This document shows positions 35,274 to 44,380 of a DNA stretch of 64,000 bases, piece by piece. The position numbers and the translations under genes are program-made. The notes below the pieces were generated by a model, which was not told the DNA's origin, searched no databases, and worked only from the letters and a program-made list of their open reading frames with translations. Within the stretch, counting starts at the first letter, position 1. Each line of letters begins with the position of its first letter. The DNA comes from Akkermansia sp. (lineage in GTDB: Bacteria > Verrucomicrobiota > Verrucomicrobiia > Verrucomicrobiales > Akkermansiaceae), in assembly GCA_017555205.1 (NCBI GenBank), contig JAFZGW010000002.1, positions 79,714 to 143,713 of the forward strand. The letters run 5' to 3'.

Positions 35274-36002
35274 TCAGGCTAAATCAGATTTGGATTGGCC
35301 GTCAGCGGTGGAGCCGATGGCGGCAAAAAGCTTATCCCAAATGGGGCACACCTTGAAATACCAGCCAATGATATAGCCGGTGCTGACTGCGCAGATGATG
35401 GAGCCCTCGCGCACGCCGGCGACACAGCCCAGGAAAATCAGAGAGGATACGATACCAGTGAGCAGCATCGTGCAGTCTACCGCCACCTTTACGCGGCTGA
35501 AGCGCCACTTGTAAGTGTTGCTGAGTGCCAGACAGAGTCCCTCTGCCGAGAGCGGAATCATGTCTGCCTTGACAAATGTGAAAATGCCGAAAGCACAGGT
35601 GGCACAGCCCAGTAGTGTGTAACCGATGGAGGCAGCATAATTGGGAAGGGGGAGTAGAAGCGTGTAGCTGAGACAGACGTCGAGCATGACGCCAAGCAAC
35701 ATTCCCATGACGACCTGGAGCAGCTGGATGGGGCGGTATTTACTGCGGAGTACAGCGATTTGCAGAAGTACCAGCAGGATATGTACGCAGATGAGCATGC
35801 GTCCAACCGTGCAGAATGCAAAACCAGCGCCCCCCTCTGTCTCACCAAGTACCAGGTGGGCTACTAATGCCGGACTGGTAATGGCATCTGTGCCCAAGTT
35901 AGCCAGGATGGTGAATGCAATACCCTGTGCTAATATGAACAGACCAAGCAGCAAAACGATGAGGCGTACAATGATGTCGGGGAGAGAACGCTGTGGTTTC
36001 AT
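35274..36002 (-). CDS. YitT/YczE-like integral membrane protein
   Basis: 242 residues from MKPQRSLPDIIVRL with about five to six membrane segments and the pattern of YczE/YitT-type permease-like proteins (GLFILAQGIAFTILANLGTDA near 20-40; LSAEGLCLALSNTYKWRFSRVK; SSLIFLG). Function in this family is poorly defined. TTGCAC-17-TACAAT lies 9 bases before the ATG. The ISL3 element is inserted just upstream (36051) but leaves this promoter intact. Confidence 0.8.
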   Translation of the reverse strand: MKPQRSLPDIIVRLIVLLLGLFILAQGIAFTILANLGTDAITSPALVAHLVLGETEGGAGFAFCTVGRMLICVHILLVLLQIAVLRSKYRPIQLLQVVMGMLLGVMLDVCLSYTLLLPLPNYAASIGYTLLGCATCAFGIFTFVKADMIPLSAEGLCLALSNTYKWRFSRVKVAVDCTMLLTGIVSSLIFLGCVAGVREGSIICAVSTGYIIGWYFKVCPIWDKLFAAIGSTADGQSKSDLA

Positions 36003-36011
36003 AGCGCGGGG

Positions 36012-36040
36012 ATTGTACAAGATGATACCCCCTTGTGCAA
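36012..36040 (-). promoter_or_regulatory. Promoter of the YitT/YczE-like gene
   Basis: Minus strand TTGCAC, 17 bases, TACAAT, ATG 9 bases later; it ends 10 bases from the insertion-sequence boundary. Confidence 0.8.
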
Positions 36041-36050
36041 GCTTTATTTT

Positions 36051-37343
36051 GGCACTGCGTCAAAAAAGTCGCGGAATGCCGGACAGAGGTGCGCCAACCA
36101 CCAAGAGTTGTGGTAATATGTGGTTGGAATGAAAATAATACCGGCTCTTGAAATGAAGGGCTGGCGCACCTCTGCGTCAGATTGTACAGGGAATCAGATA
36201 GTTGTCAAGTACGAGTTTGTCTCTTCTGAGACATTCCGGTGCAGGTTATGCAATCGGCGAATGCAAAGGCGAGGAAGTCGTCAACTTACCGTAGTAAATA
36301 CCCCCTACATGCAGTATGACATTGAGTTGCAGATTGAGACGCCCTGCTTATACTGTCCTCATTGCTCGAAATATGCAGTAGTCAGACCACAATGCATACA
36401 CCCCAAGCGTTGCATAACTCTGCGCCTTATGGGGTACATTGCAAGGTTAATGCAGGAGACATCAGCAAGGCTGCTTTCCAGGCTTTTGCGCTTGTCTCAG
36501 AGCAGTATTCTACGAGCAGATAAGGACATACTCACCTTCTTGGATGAAGTTCGCCCGATTTGCATGGACGGCAGGCGCGCATTGATTATAGATGCGAAAT
36601 ATCTGGGGCGTGATAAGAAGTTCGTGACATGCGTAATAGATGGCGGCACCGGAGAAATACTCTGGCTTAAGGAAGGTAAGGGTAAAGCAAGTCTGGATGT
36701 TTTTTTCCGTAGCCTGACGCCGGAACAAAAAGAAGACATTGAAGTGGTGAGCATTGATAGAGGGAACGCATACCTCAAAGCTCTTCGCGAACACCTCCCC
36801 CATGTAAGTATATCGTTTGATCCGTTCCATATCATCAAAAACGTGAATGATGCAGTAGATGAGGTGAGAAGAGAACTGTGTAAGAGCTTGGAGAAAGAGG
36901 AGAAAAAGCTAGTCAAAGGAAAGCCCTACTTGTTTCTCTGTGGGGAGGAGAATCTGACCGATGATAAACGGGAAGAATTAGATAAGATACTGCAAATCAA
37001 TCAACCATTGCAGGAAGCCTATCTACTCAAAGAGAAACTCAGACTCGTGTTTCAGTTTTCGAGTTTCAAGAAGTGTGCTACCGCTTTTGGGGAATGGATA
37101 GCGTTGGCCGAAGCGTCAACTCTAAAGCCATTCAACCGTTTAGCGAAAACGCTTTCTAGGCATGCACAGCAGGTGCTTAACTTTTTCCGATTTCGACTAA
37201 CTTCGGGGCGAATTGAAGGAATGAACTCGATGATTGCCCGTATCCAACTCAAAACCCGAGGCCTACCCTCCGTTGATTATCTTCGCCTCAAACTCAGGCA
37301 GCTAACATCCCCGTCATTCTCGCGACTTTTTGACGCAGTGACC
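36051..37343 (+). mobile_element. ISL3-family insertion sequence, apparently complete
   Basis: About 1.29 kb bounded by imperfect inverted repeats. The left end is GGCACTGCGTCAAAAAAG followed by TCGCGGAATG; the right end on the other strand is GGTCACTGCGTCAAAAAG followed by TCGCGAGAATG. One transposase gene fills it. The flanks TTTATTTT and TTATAACT are not an 8-bp target duplication, and weak end similarity continues into TTATAA, so the exact boundaries may extend a few bases outward. Confidence 0.88.
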
Positions 37344-37349
37344 TTATAA
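36129..37349 (+). CDS. ISL3-family transposase
   Basis: 406 residues. N-terminal zinc-finger/HTH region with CRLCNRRMQRRG and CLYCPHC (about 40-80), helical linker, then the DDE_Tnp_ISL3 core with catalytic-region Asp in LIIDAKYLGR, Asp in VVSIDRGNAYLKAL and Glu in LTSGRIEGMNSMI. All three are kept, so it is probably active. The start at ATG 36129 follows a TAATAT box by 9 bases; a GTG three codons upstream is in frame. The frame ends inside or just past the right terminal repeat. It is the possible source of the nearby decayed end at 34.5 kb or a sister of it. Confidence 0.93.
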   Translation: MKIIPALEMKGWRTSASDCTGNQIVVKYEFVSSETFRCRLCNRRMQRRGSRQLTVVNTPYMQYDIELQIETPCLYCPHCSKYAVVRPQCIHPKRCITLRLMGYIARLMQETSARLLSRLLRLSQSSILRADKDILTFLDEVRPICMDGRRALIIDAKYLGRDKKFVTCVIDGGTGEILWLKEGKGKASLDVFFRSLTPEQKEDIEVVSIDRGNAYLKALREHLPHVSISFDPFHIIKNVNDAVDEVRRELCKSLEKEEKKLVKGKPYLFLCGEENLTDDKREELDKILQINQPLQEAYLLKEKLRLVFQFSSFKKCATAFGEWIALAEASTLKPFNRLAKTLSRHAQQVLNFFRFRLTSGRIEGMNSMIARIQLKTRGLPSVDYLRLKLRQLTSPSFSRLFDAVTL

Positions 37350-37386
37350 CTCATTGTAAAAATTACCCCCGAAACAGCAAATTGGA

Positions 37387-37415
37387 TTGACGGCTGAGCC
37401 GGCATGAACTATAGT
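37387..37415 (+). promoter_or_regulatory. Promoter of the mechanosensitive channel gene
   Basis: TTGACG, 17 bases, TATAGT. An in-frame ATG at 37404 lies inside the promoter, so translation must start at ATG 37422, 6 bases after the -10 box. Confidence 0.85.
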
Positions 37416-37421
37416 TGTAAT

Positions 37422-38237
37422 ATGATGGAATGGATTAAAGAAGTATACGGACATGTAGCCGCCTCAGTAGAAATGAGCTGGATAGCTTTTGCCATATATA
37501 TCGCCCTCGGTTGGGTAGCAAGCATAGCACTGGGGCGCATGCAACGCAGGCTAACGCAAACACAGTACGAACAACGGCAATTTTTCACCCTGCTCTGCAA
37601 AATACTCAAGGCCATAGTATGGATACTGGTTCTGGTACAGGGATTACGAGGAATAGGAGTGGATGTCGTGAGCATACTGGGAGCTGCCGGCGTTGCCGGT
37701 GTGGCCATCGGTTTCGCCTCACAAACAGCTCTCAGCAACCTCATCAGCGGCGCATTTCTCGTCAGCGAACGCAGCTTCCGCATGGGCGATTACATACAAG
37801 TGGGCGGTGAAGAAGGCACGGTAGAGAGCTTCAACCTACTTTCCGTTTACCTGCGCCGGGGAGATAACACCTTGGTACGAGTCCCCTGCGAAACACTTAT
37901 TAAGTCCCCGGTTCGCAACCTCACCGGTGCAGAGCTGCGGAGAATCGACCTCGACATCGGTGTAGACTACGCATGTGATTTGAAGATGGTAAAAGAAGTC
38001 ATCATGAGCGTCATCACCAAACGCCCGGAGCTGATGAATACCCCGGCTCCCACTGTCACCTTCAGCAACTTCGGCGACAGCTCGCTGAATCTGCACATCG
38101 GGGCTTGGTGTAAAACTGCCGAATACCACAGCGTACGCTATACTTTTGCCACTGAGCTACTGGCAGCATTTAACGAAAACGGCATCAACATCCCCTTCCC
38201 CATACGGGCCGTAACTCGCTACCCTTCAAAGGACTGA
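37422..38237 (+). CDS. MscS-family mechanosensitive channel
   Basis: About 271 residues, the size of E. coli MscS. Three membrane helices (about 16-36, 53-75, 80-110), the last being the Gly/Ala-rich pore helix GAAGVAGVAIGFASQ; the beta domain starts GDYIQVGGEEGTVE and the alpha/beta cage contains LDIGVDYACDLKMVKEVI. It releases solutes on hypo-osmotic shock. ATG 37425 is an adjacent alternative. The next gene follows after 1 base, suggesting co-transcription. Confidence 0.93.
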   Translation: MMEWIKEVYGHVAASVEMSWIAFAIYIALGWVASIALGRMQRRLTQTQYEQRQFFTLLCKILKAIVWILVLVQGLRGIGVDVVSILGAAGVAGVAIGFASQTALSNLISGAFLVSERSFRMGDYIQVGGEEGTVESFNLLSVYLRRGDNTLVRVPCETLIKSPVRNLTGAELRRIDLDIGVDYACDLKMVKEVIMSVITKRPELMNTPAPTVTFSNFGDSSLNLHIGAWCKTAEYHSVRYTFATELLAAFNENGINIPFPIRAVTRYPSKD

Positions 38238-38238
38238 C

Positions 38239-39117
38239 ATGCAACTACGAACCCTATTCCGCAGCAACCGTTTCAATGGCTGCATCAACCGGCGTGAGGA
38301 GCTCGAGTTCTTCGGAGAGAGAGCCGAGCCCCCGCTCACGCTCTGTTGCGCAATGGATTCCAACAGCGCGTGCTTACAGCTGCGAGATTCATGCGACACC
38401 GTCGATTTACACAATCTCCCCCTACCCGACTACATCATCGAGCGTATAAGTTTTTGGAACCGCTGGGCCAGTTACGCACTGGAGCATGAGTACGAATACA
38501 CACCATCCGTATACGGACTGGAGGCGTACGCCACCGCAATCGCTATCGACATAGCGCGAGCCCTCCCGACCCGCCGTATCAACTACTGCGGTCTCCCTGT
38601 TCACGATGACTTTGCCCTGTGTCTGCTCATGCGCGAGCACTGCGTACCCGGGTATGACTTCAACTTCCGAGACCCGGAATCCACCTGTCCCCTACCGCAA
38701 GACATCACCCCCAATCGCCACTTGCTCCACCTGCTCACTGAAACTGCAAATTCAACGCTCACGCTACCACAGCATGGTTACCGTGGCTGGGGCAACTTCG
38801 ACTACTGCTGCGGCTATCTGCACTTTGACCCGGCAGAATTACCCTACAAATGGATGGGTTACGAGGATTCTTTTTCGCCAAGAACCACGGAAGGCTATCC
38901 GCGCTGGCTGTGTGACCTTGTTACAGAGTGGGAAGAAAGCAAGCTTGATGCCCTATACGAAAACATGCGCTGGCGCCCCTGCGCCACTCTACTGCACATG
39001 CAGGAAGACGCGCTTGCCGTAGATGTAGCCCGCTACCACCGCCCACTCGTCCCCATTGCCATGAGCAATCGTTTTTACACTGATGAAGACATATTAACAC
39101 TGGCTGCCGAGGGGTGA
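38239..39117 (+). CDS. Hypothetical protein downstream of the channel
   Basis: 292 residues, soluble, rich in Cys, Tyr, Trp and acidic residues (LPLPDYIIERISFWNRW, HGYRGWGNFDYCCGYLHFDP). No family recognised. It begins 1 base after the MscS stop and is translationally linked to it. Function unknown. Confidence 0.8.
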   Translation: MQLRTLFRSNRFNGCINRREELEFFGERAEPPLTLCCAMDSNSACLQLRDSCDTVDLHNLPLPDYIIERISFWNRWASYALEHEYEYTPSVYGLEAYATAIAIDIARALPTRRINYCGLPVHDDFALCLLMREHCVPGYDFNFRDPESTCPLPQDITPNRHLLHLLTETANSTLTLPQHGYRGWGNFDYCCGYLHFDPAELPYKWMGYEDSFSPRTTEGYPRWLCDLVTEWEESKLDALYENMRWRPCATLLHMQEDALAVDVARYHRPLVPIAMSNRFYTDEDILTLAAEG

Positions 39118-39174
39118 AATACCTCTAACTCTCACATTTAGACTGTAAAAAAATCACTTAGGGGTACTTGGAGC

Positions 39175-39203
39175 TTTACTTGGCATGGCAAATCTGCTAA
39201 AAT
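39175..39203 (+). promoter_or_regulatory. Promoter of galK and the transporter
   Basis: TTTACT, 17 bases, TAAAAT, ATG 9 bases after the -10 box. Confidence 0.65.
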
Positions 39204-39212
39204 CCGCGCGCT

Positions 39213-40391
39213 ATGGATTTAGAGCAACGCGAAATCAGTGCAGCAACCATCAGCCCGTACTTCGAGGAGTACTTCGGCCAAAAGCCCACAGTAGTGGCGG
39301 CCTCTCCCGGACGCGTGAACCTGATTGGTGAGCACACAGACTACAACAACGGCTTTGTACTGCCGATGGCCCTCAACAACATCAACGTGATAGCTGTCGC
39401 CCCCTCCCCCACCGGCAAACACCGCTGGATTGGCTCACTGGGTGAAACGATGATTGAGATTGACCCGGCAGACGTAACAAAACCCGGCGATCCTTTCTGG
39501 AGCAACTATGTGCGCGGCGTCATTTGCATGCTGGAGCGCCGTGGCGTGAAAGTTCCGGCAGTGGATATGCTTATCGACTCCAATGTACCGCGCGGTGGTG
39601 GCCTGTCCTCCAGTGCTGCATTTGAAGTATCTGCCTGCACTGCTCTCGCCGCTCTCTGCGGGGTAGACATCACACCGACAGACCGCGCCCTCATCGGCCA
39701 GGCTACCGAGCACGAGTTCGTGAACGTGCCCTGCGGTATCATGGATCAGTTCATCTCTGCCAACGGCAAGGAAGGCCACGCCCTCATGCTTGACTGCAAG
39801 GACCTCAGCTACAAGCACATCCCCATGACCGACCCGAGCGTGAGCGTGCTCGTCATCGACTCCGCCGTTAAGCACTCACTCGCCGATGGTGGCTATGCAG
39901 CCCGCCGCAAGAACTGTGAGGACGCCTGCGTAGTGCTCGGCGTGCCCTCCCTGCGCGAGGCTACACTTGAAATGCTTGAGGAGAAGAAAGCCGAACTCGG
40001 CGACCTGTGCTACCGCCGCGCTCGCCACGTCATCGGCGAGAATCTGCGTGTGGAGGCCTTCGCCACCGCCCTGCAGAAGGGTGACTGGGACGCTGCCGGC
40101 GTTGCCATGCGCAGCTCTCACGATTCGCTGAAGAACGACTTTGAAGTCTCCTGCGCCGAGGTAGACACCTTGGTAAGTCTGGCAGACAGCATCCCCTCCG
40201 CTGCCTCCGTATACGGTGCCCGCATGACGGGTGGCGGTTTCGGTGGCTGCATCGTCGCACTGGTGAAGAGCGAAGATGTGGAGAAAGTGGCAGAGGAAAT
40301 GCTGGAGGCCTACCGCACGGCACTCGGTATCGAGACTACTTACCTGGTAACTCGTCCGGGCGAAGGTGCTCGTGTGCTTTACAAAGCTTAA
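39213..40391 (+). CDS. galK: Galactokinase
   Basis: 392 residues of the GHMP kinase superfamily, phosphorylating galactose with ATP. Galactokinase signature [24 protein letters not shown] (shown in part) near 31-54; ATP loop [13 protein letters not shown]; catalytic-base region CGIMDQF; C-terminal [16 protein letters not shown]. It precedes the sodium/sugar symporter by 15 bases, so uptake and phosphorylation of galactose are coupled. Galactose is a major sugar of mucin glycans, which fits a gut lineage. Confidence 0.96.
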   Translation: MDLEQREISAATISPYFEEYFGQKPTVVAASPGRVNLIGEHTDYNNGFVLPMALNNINVIAVAPSPTGKHRWIGSLGETMIEIDPADVTKPGDPFWSNYVRGVICMLERRGVKVPAVDMLIDSNVPRGGGLSSSAAFEVSACTALAALCGVDITPTDRALIGQATEHEFVNVPCGIMDQFISANGKEGHALMLDCKDLSYKHIPMTDPSVSVLVIDSAVKHSLADGGYAARRKNCEDACVVLGVPSLREATLEMLEEKKAELGDLCYRRARHVIGENLRVEAFATALQKGDWDAAGVAMRSSHDSLKNDFEVSCAEVDTLVSLADSIPSAASVYGARMTGGGFGGCIVALVKSEDVEKVAEEMLEAYRTALGIETTYLVTRPGEGARVLYKA

Positions 40392-40406
40392 TCAACGGAA
40401 AAACTT

Positions 40407-42551
40407 ATGAAACATATTCTGACAACACTGAGCGCACTGGCGCTCCTGGCCATGGGTGCAAGCGCCCAGGAGGCCGCAACCGCCGCTGCCGAACCCGAGG
40501 CACTCCCGCTCTGGGAGATGATTGTGTTCTGCATCGTTGTCGTTGGCGTAATCGGTCTGGGTATCTGGAAATCCGGTGACTCCGGCGAAAGCACGGAAGA
40601 GAAAAAAGAAAAGGGAGCTGCCGACTACTTCTTGGCCGGCCGTGGCCTGAGCTGGTGGCTGGTAGGTTTCTCCCTGCTGGCAGCTAATATCTCTACCGAG
40701 CAGTTCGTAGGCATGAGCGGCCAGTCCGCCGACTGGCTGGGGCTGGCTATTGCCGGTTACGAGTGGCTTGCCGCCATCGTACTGGTGATTGTAGCCTTCA
40801 CCTTCCTTCCCATGCTGCTTAAGCGCGGTGTATTCACCATCCCTCAGTTCCTCGAGGAGCGCTACAACGGCATTGCCCGCGTAACCATGGCTCTGGTGAA
40901 CCTGCTCATTCTGGTAGGTGTACCCACCGCAGCCGTTATTTACGCCGGTGCCAGTGTGGTATCCGTATACTTCAACCTGTCGCTGACGGTTGGCTGTCTC
41001 ATCATTGCCGGTGCAGCCACTGTATATGTGTACGTTGGTGGCCTGAAGGCCTGCGCATGGACCGACCTCATCTGGGGTGCAGCTCTTATCGTAGGTGGCG
41101 GCGTGGTGGCCTACTTCGCCATCATGGCTCTGGGCGGTCTTAACCCCATCCCCGAAAATGTGATGGCTACTGCCGTGAGCACCGCCAACACCGGAGCAGA
41201 TGCCATGGCCTCCACCGGTTCCCAGTTCTGCGACGGCCTGTCCCGCATGTGGGATTTGAACGCCGGCGAGGTAAGCGGCGCGACCAACGGCATCGGCGGC
41301 AAGCTGCACATGATGCGCGAGAGCTCCGATCCCACCATGCCCTGGACCGTATACCTGCTGGGTCTGTGGATTCCGAACTTCTTCTACTGGGGTCTTAACC
41401 AGTACATCATGCAGCGTACCCTGGCTTCCAAGAGCTTGGAGGAAGGCCAGCTCGGTATCGTGTTCGCCGCATTCCTCAAGCTGCTCATTCCCTTCGTTGT
41501 TATCATCCCCGGCATTCTGGCCTACAACCTGTTCCGTGATGATTTGGCTGCCAAGGCCGACAGCAATGCTGCCACCATCATTCAGAAAGCTGAGGCGAGC
41601 GGCAAGAAGGTCATTTACGACGTTGCTGCCAGCCGCTTTGTGCGCGAAGATTCCGCTGCTTCCTCCATCGACTATATCAAGAGCAACCTCACCACCGTGG
41701 GTGCTACTGACAAGATGGCAGAAGTAGAGGCCAAGGCTGCTGAGCTGGCAAACTTGCCCGCTACAGATATCGCCGGTCGTGAAAACAAGGCTAAGGAAAT
41801 TCTTGCCATCGACAAGGCCGCTACAGAGGCTGCACGCAGCAATGCCGCTGAGTACACTGTAACCACCACACTGGCCGCCTATCAGTACGACTACGCCTTC
41901 GCCACCCTGCTTCGCAAACTGCTGCCGGGTACCGGTTGGGCTTGGTTCGTACTTGCCGCGCTGTTCGGTGCCGTGGTAAGCTCTCTGGCCTCCATGCTCA
42001 ACTCCGCCTCCACCCTGTTCACCATGGATATCTACGCCAAGGCCAAGGAGGTTGCCGGCAATCCTGCTTCCAACAAGCAGCTTGTTGCCATGGGTAAGGT
42101 TGGCGTGCTGGTATGCGCCGTCATCGCAACCGTCATTTCCCCCTTCTTGGATAATCCTGCCTTCGGTGGTATCTTCACCTTCATTCAGGAGTTCCAGGGC
42201 TTCCTCAGCCCGGGTGTGCTGGCCGTGTTCCTGTTCGGCTTCTTCGTACCCAAGTGCCCCCGCATCTTCGGTTGGCTGGGCATTCTGATTGGTGCCGCCT
42301 CCTTTGCAGCCTTCAAGTGGGTGAGCATTCTGGGTTGCACCGACAGCTCCTTCCTCAACCGCATGGGCTACTCGCTCATCGTGGTGTGCGTGGTGGGTGC
42401 TATCCTGACCATCGTGAACGCTCTCAAGGGCGGCGAGGCCGTTGTTCTGGGCGACAAGGGCATCATCGAGATGAAGACGTCCGGTCGCGCCAAGGCTTTC
42501 GGTCTGGCCGTAGTGATTGCAACTCTTGCTCTCTACTACATCTTCTGGTAA
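40407..42551 (+). CDS. Sodium:sugar symporter, SLC5/SSS family (SGLT-like)
   Basis: 714 residues. An unusual cleavable-signal-like N-terminus (MKHILTTLSALALLAMGASAQ) precedes the first transport helix. The SSS core is clear: ADYFLAGRGLSWWLVGFSLLAANIS, then GWEWLAAI-like YEWLAAIVLV, AVVSSLASMLNSASTLFTMDIY with the sodium-site Ser region, and about 14 membrane segments. A hydrophilic insertion of about 110 residues (about 380-490, Ala/Glu/Lys-rich, helical) lies between two transmembrane segments and is uncommon in SGLT-type proteins. Probably imports galactose or glucose with sodium for galK. Intrinsic terminator at 42586. Confidence 0.92.
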   Translation: MKHILTTLSALALLAMGASAQEAATAAAEPEALPLWEMIVFCIVVVGVIGLGIWKSGDSGESTEEKKEKGAADYFLAGRGLSWWLVGFSLLAANISTEQFVGMSGQSADWLGLAIAGYEWLAAIVLVIVAFTFLPMLLKRGVFTIPQFLEERYNGIARVTMALVNLLILVGVPTAAVIYAGASVVSVYFNLSLTVGCLIIAGAATVYVYVGGLKACAWTDLIWGAALIVGGGVVAYFAIMALGGLNPIPENVMATAVSTANTGADAMASTGSQFCDGLSRMWDLNAGEVSGATNGIGGKLHMMRESSDPTMPWTVYLLGLWIPNFFYWGLNQYIMQRTLASKSLEEGQLGIVFAAFLKLLIPFVVIIPGILAYNLFRDDLAAKADSNAATIIQKAEASGKKVIYDVAASRFVREDSAASSIDYIKSNLTTVGATDKMAEVEAKAAELANLPATDIAGRENKAKEILAIDKAATEAARSNAAEYTVTTTLAAYQYDYAFATLLRKLLPGTGWAWFVLAALFGAVVSSLASMLNSASTLFTMDIYAKAKEVAGNPASNKQLVAMGKVGVLVCAVIATVISPFLDNPAFGGIFTFIQEFQGFLSPGVLAVFLFGFFVPKCPRIFGWLGILIGAASFAAFKWVSILGCTDSSFLNRMGYSLIVVCVVGAILTIVNALKGGEAVVLGDKGIIEMKTSGRAKAFGLAVVIATLALYYIFW

Positions 42552-42585
42552 AGAATACAGGAGTAGAAAAACAACATCCATTTGC

Positions 42586-42619
42586 AAAGCGCGCTGCTCG
42601 TACGGGCAGCGCGCTTTTT
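42586..42619 (+). terminator. Terminator after the galK-symporter operon
   Basis: A 12-bp stem AAAGCGCGCTGC with an 8-base loop and a final T5 tract, 35 bases after the symporter stop. Confidence 0.92.
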
Positions 42620-42642
42620 CCGCCATGAGGGTAGCCACCCCC

Positions 42643-42671
42643 TTGTCTAGCCCACCAATTTGTGCTACAAT
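42643..42671 (+). promoter_or_regulatory. Promoter of the 42678 gene
   Basis: TTGTCT, 17 bases, TACAAT, ATG 6 bases later. Confidence 0.8.
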
Positions 42672-42677
42672 CACGGC

Positions 42678-43379
42678 ATGACCATACCACCACAGGCCAC
42701 ACAGGAAGAATTAGAGAGCATATTAAGCGCCGGCATGCGGCATAGTGCCCGTATGGTACTGCTGGCCGGAGTACTGCTGAGCCCCTTTTGCTACCTGCGC
42801 TGCCTGCTCAACCCGCTGTGGGTACTGGGACTGAAGGTACCGGGGATTTTCGTAACAGCCCTCTTTGGCTGCTATGTAGGCTGGCAATATGTGAACGGGA
42901 ATCCGGCCGCAGGCGAAACAGCCCTACTGTGGTGGGCGGTTTGGGCGGCTATCATGTTCATCATTCACTATATTTTTTACACGCTTCAGCCCATTAATCT
43001 TTACCGCCAAAGTAAAAAATACCAACCGGCCATAATAGCTGAGCCGGATTCCGCAAGCGCTATCACCGCCCCACAGACACACCCTATTAAACTACATAAA
43101 AACGCTGAGGGCTACCTACACTCAGAAGTGCTGCTGCATGCTCCCAAACGCGGTCTCTATGCCCTGCGCTGGGAAATCGGGGCTTACGATGGGGAATTTT
43201 GCCCCCGCAGGAACGATTCGCTCGCGCACCCCATCTGGTCAGAACAAACCGTGCAGGAAAAGAACACGCTCACCGAGCTCTATAGATTGGAAGCCGGAAC
43301 CCACCGCCTGAACCTGCAACTGAGCGACCGCGATGCCGCACGCCCGGAATCAGCAACACTAACACAGCTGAACATGTAA
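42678..43379 (+). CDS. Membrane protein, unknown function
   Basis: 233 residues from MTIPPQATQEELESIL with three hydrophobic segments in the first ~105 residues and a beta-rich soluble C-terminal part (EVLLHAPKRGLYALRWEIGAYDGEF). Not recognised. The start is fixed by the promoter; the in-frame TTG upstream overlaps the -10 region. Monocistronic; the next gene has its own promoter. Confidence 0.78.
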   Translation: MTIPPQATQEELESILSAGMRHSARMVLLAGVLLSPFCYLRCLLNPLWVLGLKVPGIFVTALFGCYVGWQYVNGNPAAGETALLWWAVWAAIMFIIHYIFYTLQPINLYRQSKKYQPAIIAEPDSASAITAPQTHPIKLHKNAEGYLHSEVLLHAPKRGLYALRWEIGAYDGEFCPRRNDSLAHPIWSEQTVQEKNTLTELYRLEAGTHRLNLQLSDRDAARPESATLTQLNM

Positions 43380-43406
43380 CAGTTGCGTGTAACACAGCTT
43401 TTTAGC

Positions 43407-43436
43407 TTGACGAAACATAGTGCTCCACGTTAAAGT
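43407..43436 (+). promoter_or_regulatory. Promoter of the ankyrin lipoprotein gene
   Basis: TTGACG, 18 bases, TAAAGT, ATG 7 bases later at 43444; a GTG at 43420 lies upstream of the transcription start. Confidence 0.8.
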
Positions 43437-43443
43437 GAATAGT

Positions 43444-44367
43444 ATGAAATACCTGCTGCCAATCGTCCCCCTGCTCGCGCTGGGATTGAGTAACTGCACC
43501 TGCCCCGATGACTACAGGCTGGTACCGCAGCCGCACGCAACCACGGTGGCACAGGTACACGCACTGACAAACTGCGAGATTCACCACTACGGCACCACCC
43601 TGTTGGCAGAGGCATCGAGCCCCGAGGTTGCCCGCGAATTATTAAAGCGGGGAGCTCAGCCGGTCGGCAAAATCATACGCAACGGGCAGGTTGAAACCGG
43701 AAGCGCCATAGCGCAGACCGATAATGAACAGGTGATACGCGTGCTGCTCGAAGCCGGGGCAGATGCCAATATAGGCAGCGGCAGTACCCACCGCAATGCT
43801 CTGTGCAACGCTGCGGTCAATGGAAATACGCAAGCTGTCAGCATGCTGCTTGCAGGTGGCGCCGATCCCAATCGCCCGGACTCCCGGGGTGAATCCCCGC
43901 TGTATTTGGCTGCGGGCAATATGCACATTGACGCCTGCAATCTACTGCTCTCCCGCGGTGCATCCCCCGACTACGGTCGTATAACCGATGGAGAAAGTCC
44001 CTTGATGGCAGCCTTAAAAGCCCCTGCCGAGAATGCAAAAAAACTCAGCATAGCCCAATCGCTGCTGCTCAGTGGCGCAAACCCGCTGCAGGTGGACAGC
44101 GAAGGCAACACGCCCCTGCACTTTGCGCCGGCTGAGCTGATACCGAACTTACTGGCAGCAGGCGCCCGGGTCAACGCTCGAAACAACTTGGGTCGCACAC
44201 CGCTTTTCTATTGCCAAACCATTCAGCAAGCACAGCTTCTGCTCAATGCCGGAGCCGCCATAAATGCCACCGATTACAGCGGGAAGAAACCTTTCGATAT
44301 CATCTCCAGCGCCCAGGTAAAATCATACCTGCTCACCTGTGGAGCCACCGGTGGCTCCCTATACTAA
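43444..44367 (+). CDS. Ankyrin-repeat lipoprotein
   Basis: 307 residues. Lipoprotein-type signal MKYLLPIVPLLALGLSNC with the lipidated Cys at about 18, then six to eight ankyrin repeats (for example ARELLKRGAQPVG, VLLEAGADANIGS, MLLAGGADPNRPD, NLLLSRGASPDYG, LLLSGANPLQVDSEGNTPLH, LLAAGARVNARNNLGRTPLF). Likely anchored in the outer or inner membrane facing the periplasm and binding proteins. A perfect 18-base palindrome (44341-44358) lies at its 3' end. A second lipoprotein gene starts 13 bases after the stop. Confidence 0.88.
   Translation: MKYLLPIVPLLALGLSNCTCPDDYRLVPQPHATTVAQVHALTNCEIHHYGTTLLAEASSPEVARELLKRGAQPVGKIIRNGQVETGSAIAQTDNEQVIRVLLEAGADANIGSGSTHRNALCNAAVNGNTQAVSMLLAGGADPNRPDSRGESPLYLAAGNMHIDACNLLLSRGASPDYGRITDGESPLMAALKAPAENAKKLSIAQSLLLSGANPLQVDSEGNTPLHFAPAELIPNLLAAGARVNARNNLGRTPLFYCQTIQQAQLLLNAGAAINATDYSGKKPFDIISSAQVKSYLLTCGATGGSLY
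44341..44358 (+). other. Perfect 18-base palindrome at the 3' end of the ankyrin gene
   Basis: GGAGCCACCGGTGGCTCC overlaps the last codons of the ankyrin lipoprotein and is followed by CTATAC, not by a T-run. It could be a weak terminator, a pause site or a protein-binding palindrome. Confidence 0.4.
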
Positions 44368-44380
44368 CCAAGTTCTGACC

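Noticed and set aside
36043..37351. 8-bp target-site duplication of the ISL3 element
   Set aside because: The flanks TTTATTTT and TTATAACT differ; the boundaries may extend further or the duplication has decayed.
37404..37421. Upstream ATG of the MscS gene
   Set aside because: It lies between the -35 and -10 boxes; ATG 37422 is the first start codon on the predicted mRNA.
40392..42674. A 760-codon open frame on the minus strand
   Set aside because: It mirrors galK's end and the symporter gene; its protein is Gly/His/Gln-rich without recognisable domains.
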